Below are positions 52,873 through 61,188 of a DNA stretch of 64,000 nt, piece by piece. The translations under genes were made by a program, and so were the position numbers. The notes below the pieces were generated by a model. That model saw only the letters and a list, made by a program, of their open reading frames with translations, ran no database searches and had not been told where the DNA came from. Source of the DNA: Agromyces sp. CF514 (GTDB lineage Bacteria; Actinomycetota; Actinomycetes; Actinomycetales; Microbacteriaceae); the NCBI RefSeq assembly GCF_900113185.1, contig NZ_FOZD01000002.1, forward strand, positions 682,001 through 746,000, in the 5' to 3' direction. Positions within the stretch are counted from its first letter, which is position 1, and each line of letters opens with the position of its first letter.

Positions 52873-52905
52873 GGGCCCGTGGCACGAGCGTGCGACACGG
52901 ACCCG
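52873..52905. terminator. Imperfect hairpin between EIIB and the phosphomutase gene
   Basis: CCGTG-GCAC-GAGC-GTGC-(GA)-CACGG with GGG/CCC at the base. It lies between convergent genes and could terminate both, but the bulge makes it weaker than the other hairpins. Confidence 0.45.
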
Positions 52906-52921
52906 ACTGCGGAGGGCGGGT

Positions 52922-54673
52922 TCAGGCCGTGAGGTCGCGCATGCCCGCCTCGAGCGTCGCCAGCGTGGCGGCTGCCGCGGTGCGCCGCTCGGCGACCGAC
53001 CCCTCGTGCGAGACCACGTCGAGGTAGATCTTGAGCTTCGGCTCGGTACCGCTCGGGCGCACCATGATGCGCGAACCGTCTTCGAGGATGATGCGCAGCA
53101 CGTCGCTGGGGGCGAGCGATCCAAATCCGTCGGAGAGGTCCTCGATGCGGTCGACCGCGATGCCGCCGACCGCCGAGGGCGGTTCGGCGCGCAGCCGCGA
53201 CATGATGGCGCCGATGCGGGTGAGGTCGGTGACGCGCAGGGAGATCTGGCCCGAGTCGTGGCATCCGAACCGTTCGACGAACTCGTCGAGGTGGTTCGCG
53301 ACCGTGCGGCCCGTGGCGTGCAGGTCGGCCGCGAGCGAGAGGAACGCGACGGCGGCCGAGATGCCGTCCTTGTCGCGCACGGTGCCCGGGTTCACGAGGT
53401 AGCCGAGCGCCTCCTCGAAGCCGAACACGAGGTTCGGCGCGCGCGAGATCCACTTGAAGCCGGTGAGCGTGGCCTCGAAGCCGAGGTCGTACGCCTTCGC
53501 GATCGCCTCGAGACCGGGGGAGGAGACGATCGAGCACGCGAGCGTGCCGTCGGACGCGCCGTCGCCGCTGTCGTCGGCCGCCCTGCGGGCCGCTCGCCAT
53601 CCGAGCAGCAACCCGACCTCGTTGCCGGTGAGGCGTCGATACCCCTCTGCGGCGCCGGCATCGGGGATCGCGATCGCGAGCCGGTCGGCGTCGGGGTCGT
53701 TGGCGACGATGAGTTCGGCGCCGACCTGGCGGGCGCGCGCGAACGCGAGGTCCATCGCGCCGGGCTCCTCGGGATTCGGGAACGACACCGTCGGGAACGC
53801 CGGGTCGGGCTGGATCTGCTGCTCGACGAGCGCCGGGGTGTCGAAGCCCGCCGAGGTCAGCACGCGGGCCGTGGTCTCCCAGCCGACACCGTGCATGGCG
53901 GTGTAGACGACCGAGGGCTGTACCGGAGGGGCGTAGCCCGCCTCCTGCGCCGTCGCGTGCACGTAGGCCTCGACGAGCGACTCGTCGGCGGTCTCGAACT
54001 CGCCGCGCGGCAGGTCGGGCACGAGGGCGGTGGCCGCGACGCCGGCGATGTGCGCGGCGATCTCGGAGTCGGAGGGCGAGACGATCTGCGAGCCGTGGTC
54101 GGGGCCGCCGAGGTAGACCTTGTACCCGTTGTCGTTCGGCGGGTTGTGCGAGGCCGTGACCATGATGCCCGCCGACACGTCGAGCTGGCGTACGGCGAAC
54201 GCGAGCACGGGCGTCGGCAGCAGGCGCGGCAGCAGGATCGCGCGGACGCCGGCGCCGGCGAGGATCTCGGCCGAGTCCCGTGCGAACACCGCCGAGTTGC
54301 GGCGGCCGTCGTAGCCGATGACGACCGACGGCGTCGTGCCGGGCGCGCGCTCGAGCAGGAACGCCGCGAGCCCGGCCGCGGCCTGGGAAACGAGCACCCG
54401 GTTCATGCGGTTCGGGCCCGCCGCGATCTCGCCGCGGAGGCCTGCGGTGCCGAACGCGAGCCGCTGGTCGAACCGGTCGGCGAGGTCGGCGGATGCCGCC
54501 GCGTCGCCCGCCTGCACGCGCGCGACGATCTCGTCGAGCTCGACGCGCGTCTCGGGGTCGGGGTCCTGCGCCGCCCACGCTCGGGCGAGTTCGATGCGGC
54601 GTGCGTCGTCGGAGGGGATCGACGGGCCGCCCGACGATGCGGCGTCGGGCGATGAGGCGTCTGGCTGCGACAT
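52922..54673 (-). CDS. Phosphomannomutase/phosphoglucomutase (phospho-sugar mutase)
   Basis: Alpha-D-phosphohexomutase family, 583 residues. The phosphoserine loop is MVTASHNPPNDNGYK (Ser175), the metal loop is NDPDADR and the sugar loop GFEEALGY follows. The C-terminal phosphate-binding motif is MVRPSGTEPK. The long form groups with PmmB/PGM2-like enzymes, which can also act on pentose 1-phosphates. Next to punA, deoA and add, a role in converting ribose/deoxyribose 1-phosphate to the 5-phosphate is possible as well as mannose phosphate supply for ManC. AGGAGCACCGG precedes ATG 54673, 9 bases after the punA stop. Confidence 0.9.
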   Translation of the reverse strand: MSQPDASSPDAASSGGPSIPSDDARRIELARAWAAQDPDPETRVELDEIVARVQAGDAAASADLADRFDQRLAFGTAGLRGEIAAGPNRMNRVLVSQAAAGLAAFLLERAPGTTPSVVIGYDGRRNSAVFARDSAEILAGAGVRAILLPRLLPTPVLAFAVRQLDVSAGIMVTASHNPPNDNGYKVYLGGPDHGSQIVSPSDSEIAAHIAGVAATALVPDLPRGEFETADESLVEAYVHATAQEAGYAPPVQPSVVYTAMHGVGWETTARVLTSAGFDTPALVEQQIQPDPAFPTVSFPNPEEPGAMDLAFARARQVGAELIVANDPDADRLAIAIPDAGAAEGYRRLTGNEVGLLLGWRAARRAADDSGDGASDGTLACSIVSSPGLEAIAKAYDLGFEATLTGFKWISRAPNLVFGFEEALGYLVNPGTVRDKDGISAAVAFLSLAADLHATGRTVANHLDEFVERFGCHDSGQISLRVTDLTRIGAIMSRLRAEPPSAVGGIAVDRIEDLSDGFGSLAPSDVLRIILEDGSRIMVRPSGTEPKLKIYLDVVSHEGSVAERRTAAAATLATLEAGMRDLTA

Positions 54674-54682
54674 CCGGTGCTC

Positions 54683-55510
54683 CTAGAGTTCTGCGACGAT
54701 CTTCGCGAGCAGGGAGGAGATGACGGGTTCGGCCGCCTGGCCGGCCTCGATGACCTCCTGATGGCTCAGCGGGGTCTTCTGGATGCCGGCGGCGAGGTTG
54801 GTGATGAGCGACATGCCGAGCACCTCCATGCCGGCCTGGCGGGCGGCGATCGCCTCGAGCGCGGTCGACATGCCGACGATGTGGCCGCCGATGACCTTCG
54901 CCATCTGCACCTCGGCGGGCGTCTCGTAGTGCGGTCCGCGGAACTGGCAGTAGACGCCCTCGTCGAGCGACGGGTCGATCGTGCGGGCGAGGTCGCGCAG
55001 GCGCTTCGAGTACAGGTCGGTGAGGTCGACGAACGTGGCGCCCTCGAGCGGCGAGTCGGCCGTGAGGTTGATGTGGTCGCTGATGAGCACGGGGGTGCCG
55101 GGCTTCCAGTGCTCCTTGATGCCGCCGGCGCCGTTCGTGAGGATCATGGTCTTCGCGCCCGTCGCGGCCGCGGTGCGCACCGAGTGCACGACGCGGCGCA
55201 CGCCGTGATCCTCGTAGTAGTGGGTGCGCGCGCCGATGACGAGGGCGCGCTTGCCGCTCGGCAGCAGCACCGAGCGCAGCGTGCCGACGTGGCCCTCGAG
55301 TGCGGGCTTCGAGAAGCCGGGAACGTCGGTCGCGGCGAGCGTGTGGGTGGTCTCGCCGATGAGCTCGGCTGCACGGCCCCAGCCGCTGCCGAGGGTGAGG
55401 GCGATGTCGTGGCGCTCGACCCCGGTGAGCTCCGCGATGCGGGCCGCGGCGTCGGCGGCGACGGCGAAGGGATCTGCGGCGGGGTCGTCGAGCACGTTTG
55501 CTTCGGTCAT
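54683..55510 (-). CDS. punA: Purine nucleoside phosphorylase (trimeric type)
   Basis: Phosphorolyses inosine, guanosine and their deoxy forms. The PNP/MTAP signature is visible as ALTLGSGWGRAAELI, RTHYYEDHGVRRVVHSVRTA, ILTNGAGGIKEHWKPGTPVL and VGMSTALEAIAARQAGMEVL. 275 residues, the usual trimeric length. ATG 55510 follows TAGAGT by 6 bases; GGAGGG fills the gap but abuts the start codon, so leaderless initiation is more likely. First gene of punA-phosphomutase. Confidence 0.94.
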   Translation of the reverse strand: MTEANVLDDPAADPFAVAADAAARIAELTGVERHDIALTLGSGWGRAAELIGETTHTLAATDVPGFSKPALEGHVGTLRSVLLPSGKRALVIGARTHYYEDHGVRRVVHSVRTAAATGAKTMILTNGAGGIKEHWKPGTPVLISDHINLTADSPLEGATFVDLTDLYSKRLRDLARTIDPSLDEGVYCQFRGPHYETPAEVQMAKVIGGHIVGMSTALEAIAARQAGMEVLGMSLITNLAAGIQKTPLSHQEVIEAGQAAEPVISSLLAKIVAEL

Positions 55511-55516
55511 CCCTCC

Positions 55517-55522
55517 ACTCTA
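55517..55522 (-). promoter_or_regulatory. punA: -10 box TAGAGT, leaderless punA
   Basis: TAGAGT then GGAGGG then ATG 55510 (6 bases). The decamer CGGATGCCGC lies just upstream at 55532. Confidence 0.45.
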
Positions 55523-55583
55523 ATGAGGGCGCGGATGCCGCGGCAGGGCGCCGCTCGTGTGTTGGCCGTGGCACGTGGACTGG

Positions 55584-55589
55584 CAGAAT
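55584..55589 (+). promoter_or_regulatory. lpdA: -10 box CAGAAT, leaderless start at 55596
   Basis: TTGGCC (55562-55567), a 16-base spacer, CAGAAT, then ATGAGC and ATG 55596. No ribosome binding site is present. ATG 55590 would overlap the probable transcript start. Confidence 0.4.
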
Positions 55590-55595
55590 ATGAGC

Positions 55596-57026
55596 ATGGT
55601 CTCCGAGTTCGAGCGCACCCAACGGATCACCGTCCTCGGCGGCGGCCCCGGCGGTTACGAGGCCGCCCTCGCCGCTGCCCAGCTCGGCGCCGAGGTGACC
55701 CTCGTCGAGCGCGCGGGCGTGGGCGGCTCGGCGGTGCTCACCGACGTCGTGCCGTCGAAGTCGCTCATCGCGACGGCCGAGGCCTCGAACGCGGTCAAGG
55801 AGGCGGCCGACCTCGGCGTGCAGTTCTACGCCAAGGGCGATGCGGACAAGGCCGTGAAGCCGAAGGTCGCCATCAACCTCGCCGCAGTCAACAAGCGACT
55901 GCTCGGCCTCGCCGCGCAGCAGTCCGACGACATGCGTCGCAACCTCCTCGACGCCGGCGTGCACCTCGTGCACGGCGAGGGCCGCCTCGACGGCCCGAAC
56001 GCGGTCATCGCGTCGACGGCGAAGGGCGGCACCGACTTCGATCGCATCGAGGCCGACACCATCGTGATCTCGGTCGGCGCGTCGCCGCGCGTGCTGCCGA
56101 CCGCGGTGCCCGACGGCCAGCGCATCCTGACTTGGACCCAGCTCTACAACCTGCAGCAGGTGCCCGAACACCTCATCGTCGTCGGCTCCGGCGTCACGGG
56201 CGCCGAGTTCGCGTCGGCGTACCGCGCGCTCGGCGCGAAGGTGACGCTCATCTCGAGTCGCGACCAGGTGCTGCCCGGCGAAGACGCCGACGCGGCATCC
56301 GTCATCGAGAAGGTCTTCACGCGCAACGGCATGAAGGTGCTGAACAAGGCGCGAGCCGAGTCGGTCGTGCGCGACGGCGACGAGGTCGTCGCGACGCTCG
56401 GCGACGGGCGCGAGGTGCGCGGCTCGCACTGCCTCATGGCGGTCGGCTCCGTGCCGAACACGCGTGAGATCGGCCTCGAGCAGGCGGGCGTGCAGCTCTC
56501 GGACTCCGGTCACATCCGGGTCAACCGGGTCGCGCGCACGTCGATCCCGAACATCTACGCGGCGGGCGACTGCACGACGTTCATGCCGCTCGCCTCGGTC
56601 GCGTCGATGCAGGGCCGCACGGCAGTCTTCCACGCCATGGGCGACGTCGTGAACCCGCCCGAGAACCGCAACATCACCTCGAACATCTTCACGCAGCCCG
56701 AGATCGCCACGGTCGGGTGGACCCAGCGCGAGATCGAGGACGGCGTGGTGTCCGGTGCGATCTACAAACTGCCGCTCGCGTCCAACCCGCGCGCGAAGAT
56801 GATGGGCATCCGCGACGGCTTCGTGAAGCTGTTCGCCTCGACCGGTTCAGGGTCGATCATCGGCGGCGTCATCGTCGCACCGAAGGCGTCGGAGCTCATC
56901 TTCCCGCTCGCGCTCGCGGTCGAGCACCGGCTCACGGTCGACCAGTTCGCCGAGGCGTTCCCCGTATACCCGTCGCTCACGGGGTCGCTGACGGATGCCG
57001 CGCGGGCCATGCACGTCGTACGCTAG
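55596..57026 (+). CDS. lpdA: NAD(P)H-quinone dehydrogenase of the LpdA type
   Basis: Pyridine nucleotide-disulfide oxidoreductase fold with FAD motif VLGGGPGGYEAALAAAQLGA, NAD motif IVVGSGVTGAEFASAYRALG and second FAD motif NIYAAGDCT. The redox-active Cys pair is missing: GGSAVLTDVVPSK (43-55) stands where true lipoamide dehydrogenases have GGTCLNxGCIPSK. This is the state of M. tuberculosis LpdA (Rv3303c), a quinone reductase and not a lipoamide enzyme. 476 residues with the leaderless ATG 55596; 55590 is an alternative. Confidence 0.9.
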   Translation: MVSEFERTQRITVLGGGPGGYEAALAAAQLGAEVTLVERAGVGGSAVLTDVVPSKSLIATAEASNAVKEAADLGVQFYAKGDADKAVKPKVAINLAAVNKRLLGLAAQQSDDMRRNLLDAGVHLVHGEGRLDGPNAVIASTAKGGTDFDRIEADTIVISVGASPRVLPTAVPDGQRILTWTQLYNLQQVPEHLIVVGSGVTGAEFASAYRALGAKVTLISSRDQVLPGEDADAASVIEKVFTRNGMKVLNKARAESVVRDGDEVVATLGDGREVRGSHCLMAVGSVPNTREIGLEQAGVQLSDSGHIRVNRVARTSIPNIYAAGDCTTFMPLASVASMQGRTAVFHAMGDVVNPPENRNITSNIFTQPEIATVGWTQREIEDGVVSGAIYKLPLASNPRAKMMGIRDGFVKLFASTGSGSIIGGVIVAPKASELIFPLALAVEHRLTVDQFAEAFPVYPSLTGSLTDAARAMHVVR

Positions 57027-57068
57027 GCCCACGAGCGCTGCGGGGGCGGCGCGGTTCGGGGGAACGAC

Positions 57069-58580
57069 ATGAACCTGCGGGTGAAGTCCGTCGAGGCGTC
57101 GCTGGCCGACGCCGACGACACCGAGCGCAGCCTCAAGCGCTCGCTCGGCACGTGGGACCTCGCGCTCATGGGCATCGCGGTCGCCGTCGGCGCGGGCATC
57201 TTCTCGGTCGGCGCGCAGGCTGCGGCGAACTTCGCCGGGCCGAGCGTGATCGTCTCGTTCGTCCTCGCGGCCGTCACGTGCGGGCTCGCGATCATGTGCT
57301 ACGCCGAGTTCGCCTCGACGGTGCCCGTCGCGGGCAGCGCGTACACGTTCACGTACGCGACCATGGGCGAACTGCTCGCGTGGATCATCGGCTGGGACCT
57401 CATCCTCGAGATGTTCACGGCGGCCGCGGTCATCGCGAAGTACTGGGGCGTCTACCTCGGCGAGGCACTGCTCGCGTTCGGGTTGCCCTTCCCATCGACC
57501 TTCACGATCGGCGGGCTCGAGGTGAGCTGGCCCGCATTCCTCGTCGTGGCGGTGTTCACCGCGCTGCTCGTCGCCGGCACGAAGCTCACGGCCAGGGTCG
57601 GCGCGGTCTTCACCATCATCAAGGTCGCGATCGTGCTGTTCGTCATCGTCGTCGGCTTCTTCTTCGTCAACGCCGCGAACTACGTGCCGTTCATCCCGGA
57701 GGCGGTGCCGACCGAGGGCGGGTCCGCGGATGTCTGGACGCAGTCGCTCGTCTCGTGGGCGACGGGTGCCGCCCCGGCGCAGTACGGCATCTTCGGACTG
57801 CTCGCCGCGGCATCCCTCGTCTTCTTCGCCTTCATCGGCTTCGACGTCGTGGCCACGAGCGCCGAGGAGGTGCGCGAGCCGCAGAAGCGCCTGCCGCGCG
57901 GCATCTTCCTCGGGCTCGGCATCGTGACGCTGCTCTACGTGCTCGTCTCGATCGTGATGACCGGCATGGTCTCGTACGCCGATCTCGCCGAGGAGGAGGC
58001 GCCGTCGCTCGCGACCGCCTTCCGGCTCGTCGGACAGGACTGGGCCTCGGCCGTCATCTCGGTCGGCGCGCTCGCCGGACTCACGACCGTGATCATGGTG
58101 CTGCTGCTCGGACTCTCGCGCATCGTGTTCGCGTTGAGCCGCGACGGGCTGCTGCCGCGCTGGCTGTCGAAGACGACCGAGCACACCAAGACGCCCGCGC
58201 GCATCCAGATCATCGGCGGCGCGACGGTGGCCTTCGTCGCGGCGTTCACCGATGTCGGACTGCTCGAGGAGATGATCAACATCGGCACGCTCTCGGCGTT
58301 CGTGCTCGTGAGTCTCGGCATCGTGGTGCTGCGTCGCACGCGCCCCGACCTGCCGCGCGGCTTCCGCGTGCCGTGGTCGCCCGTGCTGCCGATCCTCTCG
58401 GCCGTGCTCTGCTTCTGGCTCATGCTGAACCTCACGACGCTCACCTGGGTCCGCTTCCTGGTGTGGCTCGCGCTCGGCATCGTCGTGTACCTGCTCTACG
58501 GGCGTCGACACTCCCGCATCGCGGGCGAGCGGGTCAGCGAGGTCGAGCTGCCGACCCCGCAGGGCTCGGTCGAGCGCTGA
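57069..58580 (+). CDS. APC-family amino acid permease (503 aa)
   Basis: Twelve membrane segments. The N-terminal LKRSLGTWDLALMGIAVAVGAGIFSVGAQ is the glycine-rich first helix typical of cationic amino acid (CAT/YfnA) transporters, and GFDVVATSAEEVREPQKRLP in helix 6 region is the conserved APC motif. Imports an amino acid with protons or by exchange; the substrate is not determinable. GGGGGAACGAC precedes ATG 57069. Separate from lpdA by 42 bases. Confidence 0.92.
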   Translation: MNLRVKSVEASLADADDTERSLKRSLGTWDLALMGIAVAVGAGIFSVGAQAAANFAGPSVIVSFVLAAVTCGLAIMCYAEFASTVPVAGSAYTFTYATMGELLAWIIGWDLILEMFTAAAVIAKYWGVYLGEALLAFGLPFPSTFTIGGLEVSWPAFLVVAVFTALLVAGTKLTARVGAVFTIIKVAIVLFVIVVGFFFVNAANYVPFIPEAVPTEGGSADVWTQSLVSWATGAAPAQYGIFGLLAAASLVFFAFIGFDVVATSAEEVREPQKRLPRGIFLGLGIVTLLYVLVSIVMTGMVSYADLAEEEAPSLATAFRLVGQDWASAVISVGALAGLTTVIMVLLLGLSRIVFALSRDGLLPRWLSKTTEHTKTPARIQIIGGATVAFVAAFTDVGLLEEMINIGTLSAFVLVSLGIVVLRRTRPDLPRGFRVPWSPVLPILSAVLCFWLMLNLTTLTWVRFLVWLALGIVVYLLYGRRHSRIAGERVSEVELPTPQGSVER

Positions 58581-58602
58581 CGGGCGCGCACGAATTCAGG
58601 AC

Positions 58603-58627
58603 GAGCGGATGCCGCGGGCGGCCGCTC
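58603..58627. other. Decamer-containing inverted repeat between the permease and accA3
   Basis: GAGCGG and CCGCTC flank a CGGATGCCGC decamer core, at the junction of two convergent genes (right end overlaps the accA3 stop). A candidate shared terminator of low stem strength. Confidence 0.4.
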
Positions 58628-60395
58628 AGGCGTCGGCGATCGAGAGCAGCAGGTGGCCGCTCGAGACGGTGGCGCCGGGCTCGGCGTTCACGAGGCCGAC
58701 GACGCCGTCCTTGTGCGCGACGATCGGCTGCTCCATCTTCATGGCCTCGAGCACGAGCACGAGGTCGCCCTTGACGACCTTGTCGCCCTCGGCGACGGCG
58801 ACCTTCACGACGGTGGCCTGCATGGGCGCCTTGACGGCGTCGCCGGTCGCGGTGCCGGCCACGTGCGACGTGGTGCGCCGACGGGGGGCCGCACCGGCGG
58901 TGGGCGACGACGAGGTACCGCCGGCGAGCTTCGCAGGCAGGGTCACGCCGATGCGGCGGCCGCCGACCTCGACGACGAGGCTCGTGCGCGCGGTCGCCGC
59001 GGTGGGTGCGGCGAGCTCGCCCGACCACGGCTCGAGCCGGTTGTCGTACTCGGTCTCGATCCACCGGGTGTACACGGTGAACGGCTCGTCGCCCGCGGGC
59101 GCGAACGCCTCGTTGCGCACGATGTCGCGGTGGAAGGGCAGCACGGTCGGCAGGCCGATGACCTCGAACTCGTCGAGTGCGCGGCGTGCGCGCTCGATGG
59201 CGTCCTTGCGGGTCGCGCCGGTCACGATGAGCTTCGCGAGCAGCGAGTCGAACGCGCCCGAGATCTCGTCGCCGCTCGTCACGCCCGAGTCGATGCGGAT
59301 GCCGGGGCCGCCCGGGAAGCGCAGCTGGTGCACGGGCCCGGGGGCCGGGAGGAAGTTGCGGCCCGGGTCCTCGCCGTTGATGCGGAACTCGATCGAGTGG
59401 CCGACCGCGACCGGGTCGGTGTAGTCGAGCACGCCGCCCTCGGCGATGCGGAACTGCTCGCGCACGAGGTCGATGCCCGTGACCTCTTCGGAGACGGGGT
59501 GCTCGACCTGCAGGCGCGTGTTGACCTCGAGGAACGAGACCGTGCCGTCCTGGCCGATGAGGAACTCGCACGTGCCGGCGCCGACGTAGCCGACCTCCTT
59601 GAGGATGGCCTTCGACGCCGTGTAGAGCGCCTCGGTCTGCGCCTCGGTGAGGAACGGCGCGGGCGCCTCTTCGACCAGCTTCTGGTGGCGACGCTGCAGC
59701 GAGCAGTCGCGGGTCGAGATGACGACGACGTTGCCGTGCTCGTCGGCGAGGCACTGGGTCTCGACGTGTCGGGGCTTGTCGAGGTACTTCTCGACGAAGC
59801 ACTCTCCGCGGCCGAACGCGGCCACGGCCTCACGGGTGGCCGAGTCGAAGAGCTCGGGCACCTCCTCGCGGGTGCGGGCGACCTTGAGGCCACGGCCGCC
59901 GCCGCCGAACGCGGCCTTGATGGCGACGGGCAGGCCGTGCACATCGACGAACTCGAGCACCTCGGCCGCATCGGCCACGGGGTTGAGCGTGCCCGGGGCG
60001 AGCGGCGCGCCGACCTTCTCGGCGACGTGGCGCGCGGAGACCTTGTCGCCGAGGCGCTCGATGGCCTCGGGCGACGGCCCGATCCAGGTCAGGCCCGCGG
60101 CGATGACCGCGCGGGCGAAGTCGGGGTTCTCGGCGAGGAAGCCGTAGCCGGGGTGCACGGCGTCGGCGCCCGAGCGGCGGGCGATCGAGAGGATCTTGTC
60201 GACGACGAGGTAGGTCTCGGCGCTCGTGGTGCCCTCGAGCGCGTACGCCTCGTCGGCGAGCTTGGCGTGCCTCGCATCGCGGTCCTGGTCGGCGTAGATC
60301 GCGACGGAACCGAGTCCGGCGTCGCGGGCGGCGCGGATGATGCGGACGGCGATCTCGCCGCGGTTGGCGATGAGGACCTTCGTGATACGCGGCAT
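58626..60395 (-). CDS. accA3: Acetyl/propionyl-CoA carboxylase alpha subunit (biotin carboxylase + BCCP)
   Basis: Residues 1 to about 450 form the biotin carboxylase: [20 protein letters not shown], the ATP-grasp [14 protein letters not shown] glycine loop and [20 protein letters not shown]. The C-terminal biotin carrier has EAMKMEQP with biotinyl Lys553. 589 residues, as for AccA3, which serves several acyl-CoA carboxylase beta subunits in mycolate-type and ordinary fatty acid synthesis. ATG 60395 lies 7 bases after TAGGCT, with GAAAGG in the gap. maf lies upstream after a hairpin. Confidence 0.96.
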   Translation of the reverse strand: MPRITKVLIANRGEIAVRIIRAARDAGLGSVAIYADQDRDARHAKLADEAYALEGTTSAETYLVVDKILSIARRSGADAVHPGYGFLAENPDFARAVIAAGLTWIGPSPEAIERLGDKVSARHVAEKVGAPLAPGTLNPVADAAEVLEFVDVHGLPVAIKAAFGGGGRGLKVARTREEVPELFDSATREAVAAFGRGECFVEKYLDKPRHVETQCLADEHGNVVVISTRDCSLQRRHQKLVEEAPAPFLTEAQTEALYTASKAILKEVGYVGAGTCEFLIGQDGTVSFLEVNTRLQVEHPVSEEVTGIDLVREQFRIAEGGVLDYTDPVAVGHSIEFRINGEDPGRNFLPAPGPVHQLRFPGGPGIRIDSGVTSGDEISGAFDSLLAKLIVTGATRKDAIERARRALDEFEVIGLPTVLPFHRDIVRNEAFAPAGDEPFTVYTRWIETEYDNRLEPWSGELAAPTAATARTSLVVEVGGRRIGVTLPAKLAGGTSSSPTAGAAPRRRTTSHVAGTATGDAVKAPMQATVVKVAVAEGDKVVKGDLVLVLEAMKMEQPIVAHKDGVVGLVNAEPGATVSSGHLLLSIADA

Positions 60396-60402
60396 GCCTT
60401 TC

Positions 60403-60408
60403 AGCCTA
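60403..60408 (-). promoter_or_regulatory. accA3: -10 box TAGGCT before accA3
   Basis: TAGGCT, GAAAGGC (7 bases), ATG 60395. GAAAGG may serve as ribosome binding site, or initiation may be leaderless. Confidence 0.4.
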
Positions 60409-60480
60409 TTCAACTGAGTTTCATTGCCTTTGGGGTGATCCCACAAGAAAGGGGGCCGACCCTTTCGGGTGTCGACAAAG

Positions 60481-60501
60481 CCCGGGCAGGTCGAGCCCGG
60501 G
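60481..60501 (-). terminator. Hairpin after maf
   Basis: CCCGGGC-AGGTCGA-GCCCGGG, 7-base perfect stem immediately after the maf stop (60502). The accA3 promoter region follows. Confidence 0.55.
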
Positions 60502-61143
60502 TCAGGGGCGGTTCCAGAACGCGGTCCAGTCCGCTCCGAGCTCGCGCACGAGGTCGCGGAGGGTCGAGAGCGAGAGCCCGACCACGGTCGACGGGTCGCC
60601 CTCAACGCGGCGGATGAACGGGCCGCCGAGGCTGTCGACGGTGAACGCCCCGGCCACGAGCAGCGGCTCGCCCGATGCGATGTACGCGTCGATCTCGGAT
60701 TCGTCGAGGGCCGCGAACCGCACCGTCGCGACATCCGCCCGCCCCACCGCGCCGTTCACCCGGCCGCCGCGGTGGTCGATGAGCCAGTGTCCCGACCAGA
60801 GGTCGCCGTGCGAGCCGTTCTGCTCGAGCCAGCGCGCCTTGGCGACCTCCGGCAGGTGCGGCTTGCCGTGGATGCTCCCGCCGACGAGGAACGCCGAGTC
60901 GCCGCCCAGGATGAACCCGTCGATCGGCTCGCCGTCGACCTCGGCGCCCACCACGGCCTCGGCCTTGGCCTGCGCGAGCAGCTGCACCATCTCTGGCGCC
61001 TCGAGCGCATGCCCGGCCTCGGCCTCGGCCGCGGCGACGGCGGCCTCCTCGTCGACCCCCGGCGAGATCGGGATCGGCTCGACGCCTGCGGCGCGGAGCG
61101 TCTGCAGGCGGGCGGGCGACGTCGAGGCGAGGTAGAGGCGCAT
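60502..61143 (-). CDS. maf: Maf family nucleotide pyrophosphatase (septum formation inhibitor)
   Basis: Hydrolyses non-canonical or modified NTPs (dTTP/UTP or m7GTP types) to NMP + PPi. Motifs: [20 protein letters not shown] at the N-terminus with the invariant Ser-Pro-Arg, [12 protein letters not shown] (Asp in place of the usual GADT-type acidic site) and [20 protein letters not shown] near the C-terminus. 213 residues. ATG 61143 lies 6 bases after CAGGAT; the much longer open frame upstream is antisense to the methyltransferase gene. Its pairing with accA3 is conserved in Actinobacteria. Confidence 0.93.
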   Translation of the reverse strand: MRLYLASTSPARLQTLRAAGVEPIPISPGVDEEAAVAAAEAEAGHALEAPEMVQLLAQAKAEAVVGAEVDGEPIDGFILGGDSAFLVGGSIHGKPHLPEVAKARWLEQNGSHGDLWSGHWLIDHRGGRVNGAVGRADVATVRFAALDESEIDAYIASGEPLLVAGAFTVDSLGGPFIRRVEGDPSTVVGLSLSTLRDLVRELGADWTAFWNRP

Positions 61144-61149
61144 GGGTCC

Positions 61150-61155
61150 ATCCTG
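61150..61155 (-). promoter_or_regulatory. maf: -10 box CAGGAT before maf
   Basis: CAGGAT on the minus strand then GGACCC and ATG 61143, 6 bases, with no other ribosome binding site. Confidence 0.4.
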
Positions 61156-61188
61156 CCGCTCCCAGCCGGGCTGTGGAATGCTCGATGC

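Noticed and set aside
57452..58480. Minus-strand frames rich in Thr/Ser/Met opposite the amino acid permease
   Set aside because: Composition mirrors a membrane protein's reverse complement; no start site or family motif.
58626..60734. A longer N-terminus of accA3 (702 codons)
   Set aside because: The extra 113 codons are Arg/Ser-rich antisense sequence overlapping maf; [14 protein letters not shown] at 60395 is the standard start and has a -10 box 7 bases upstream.
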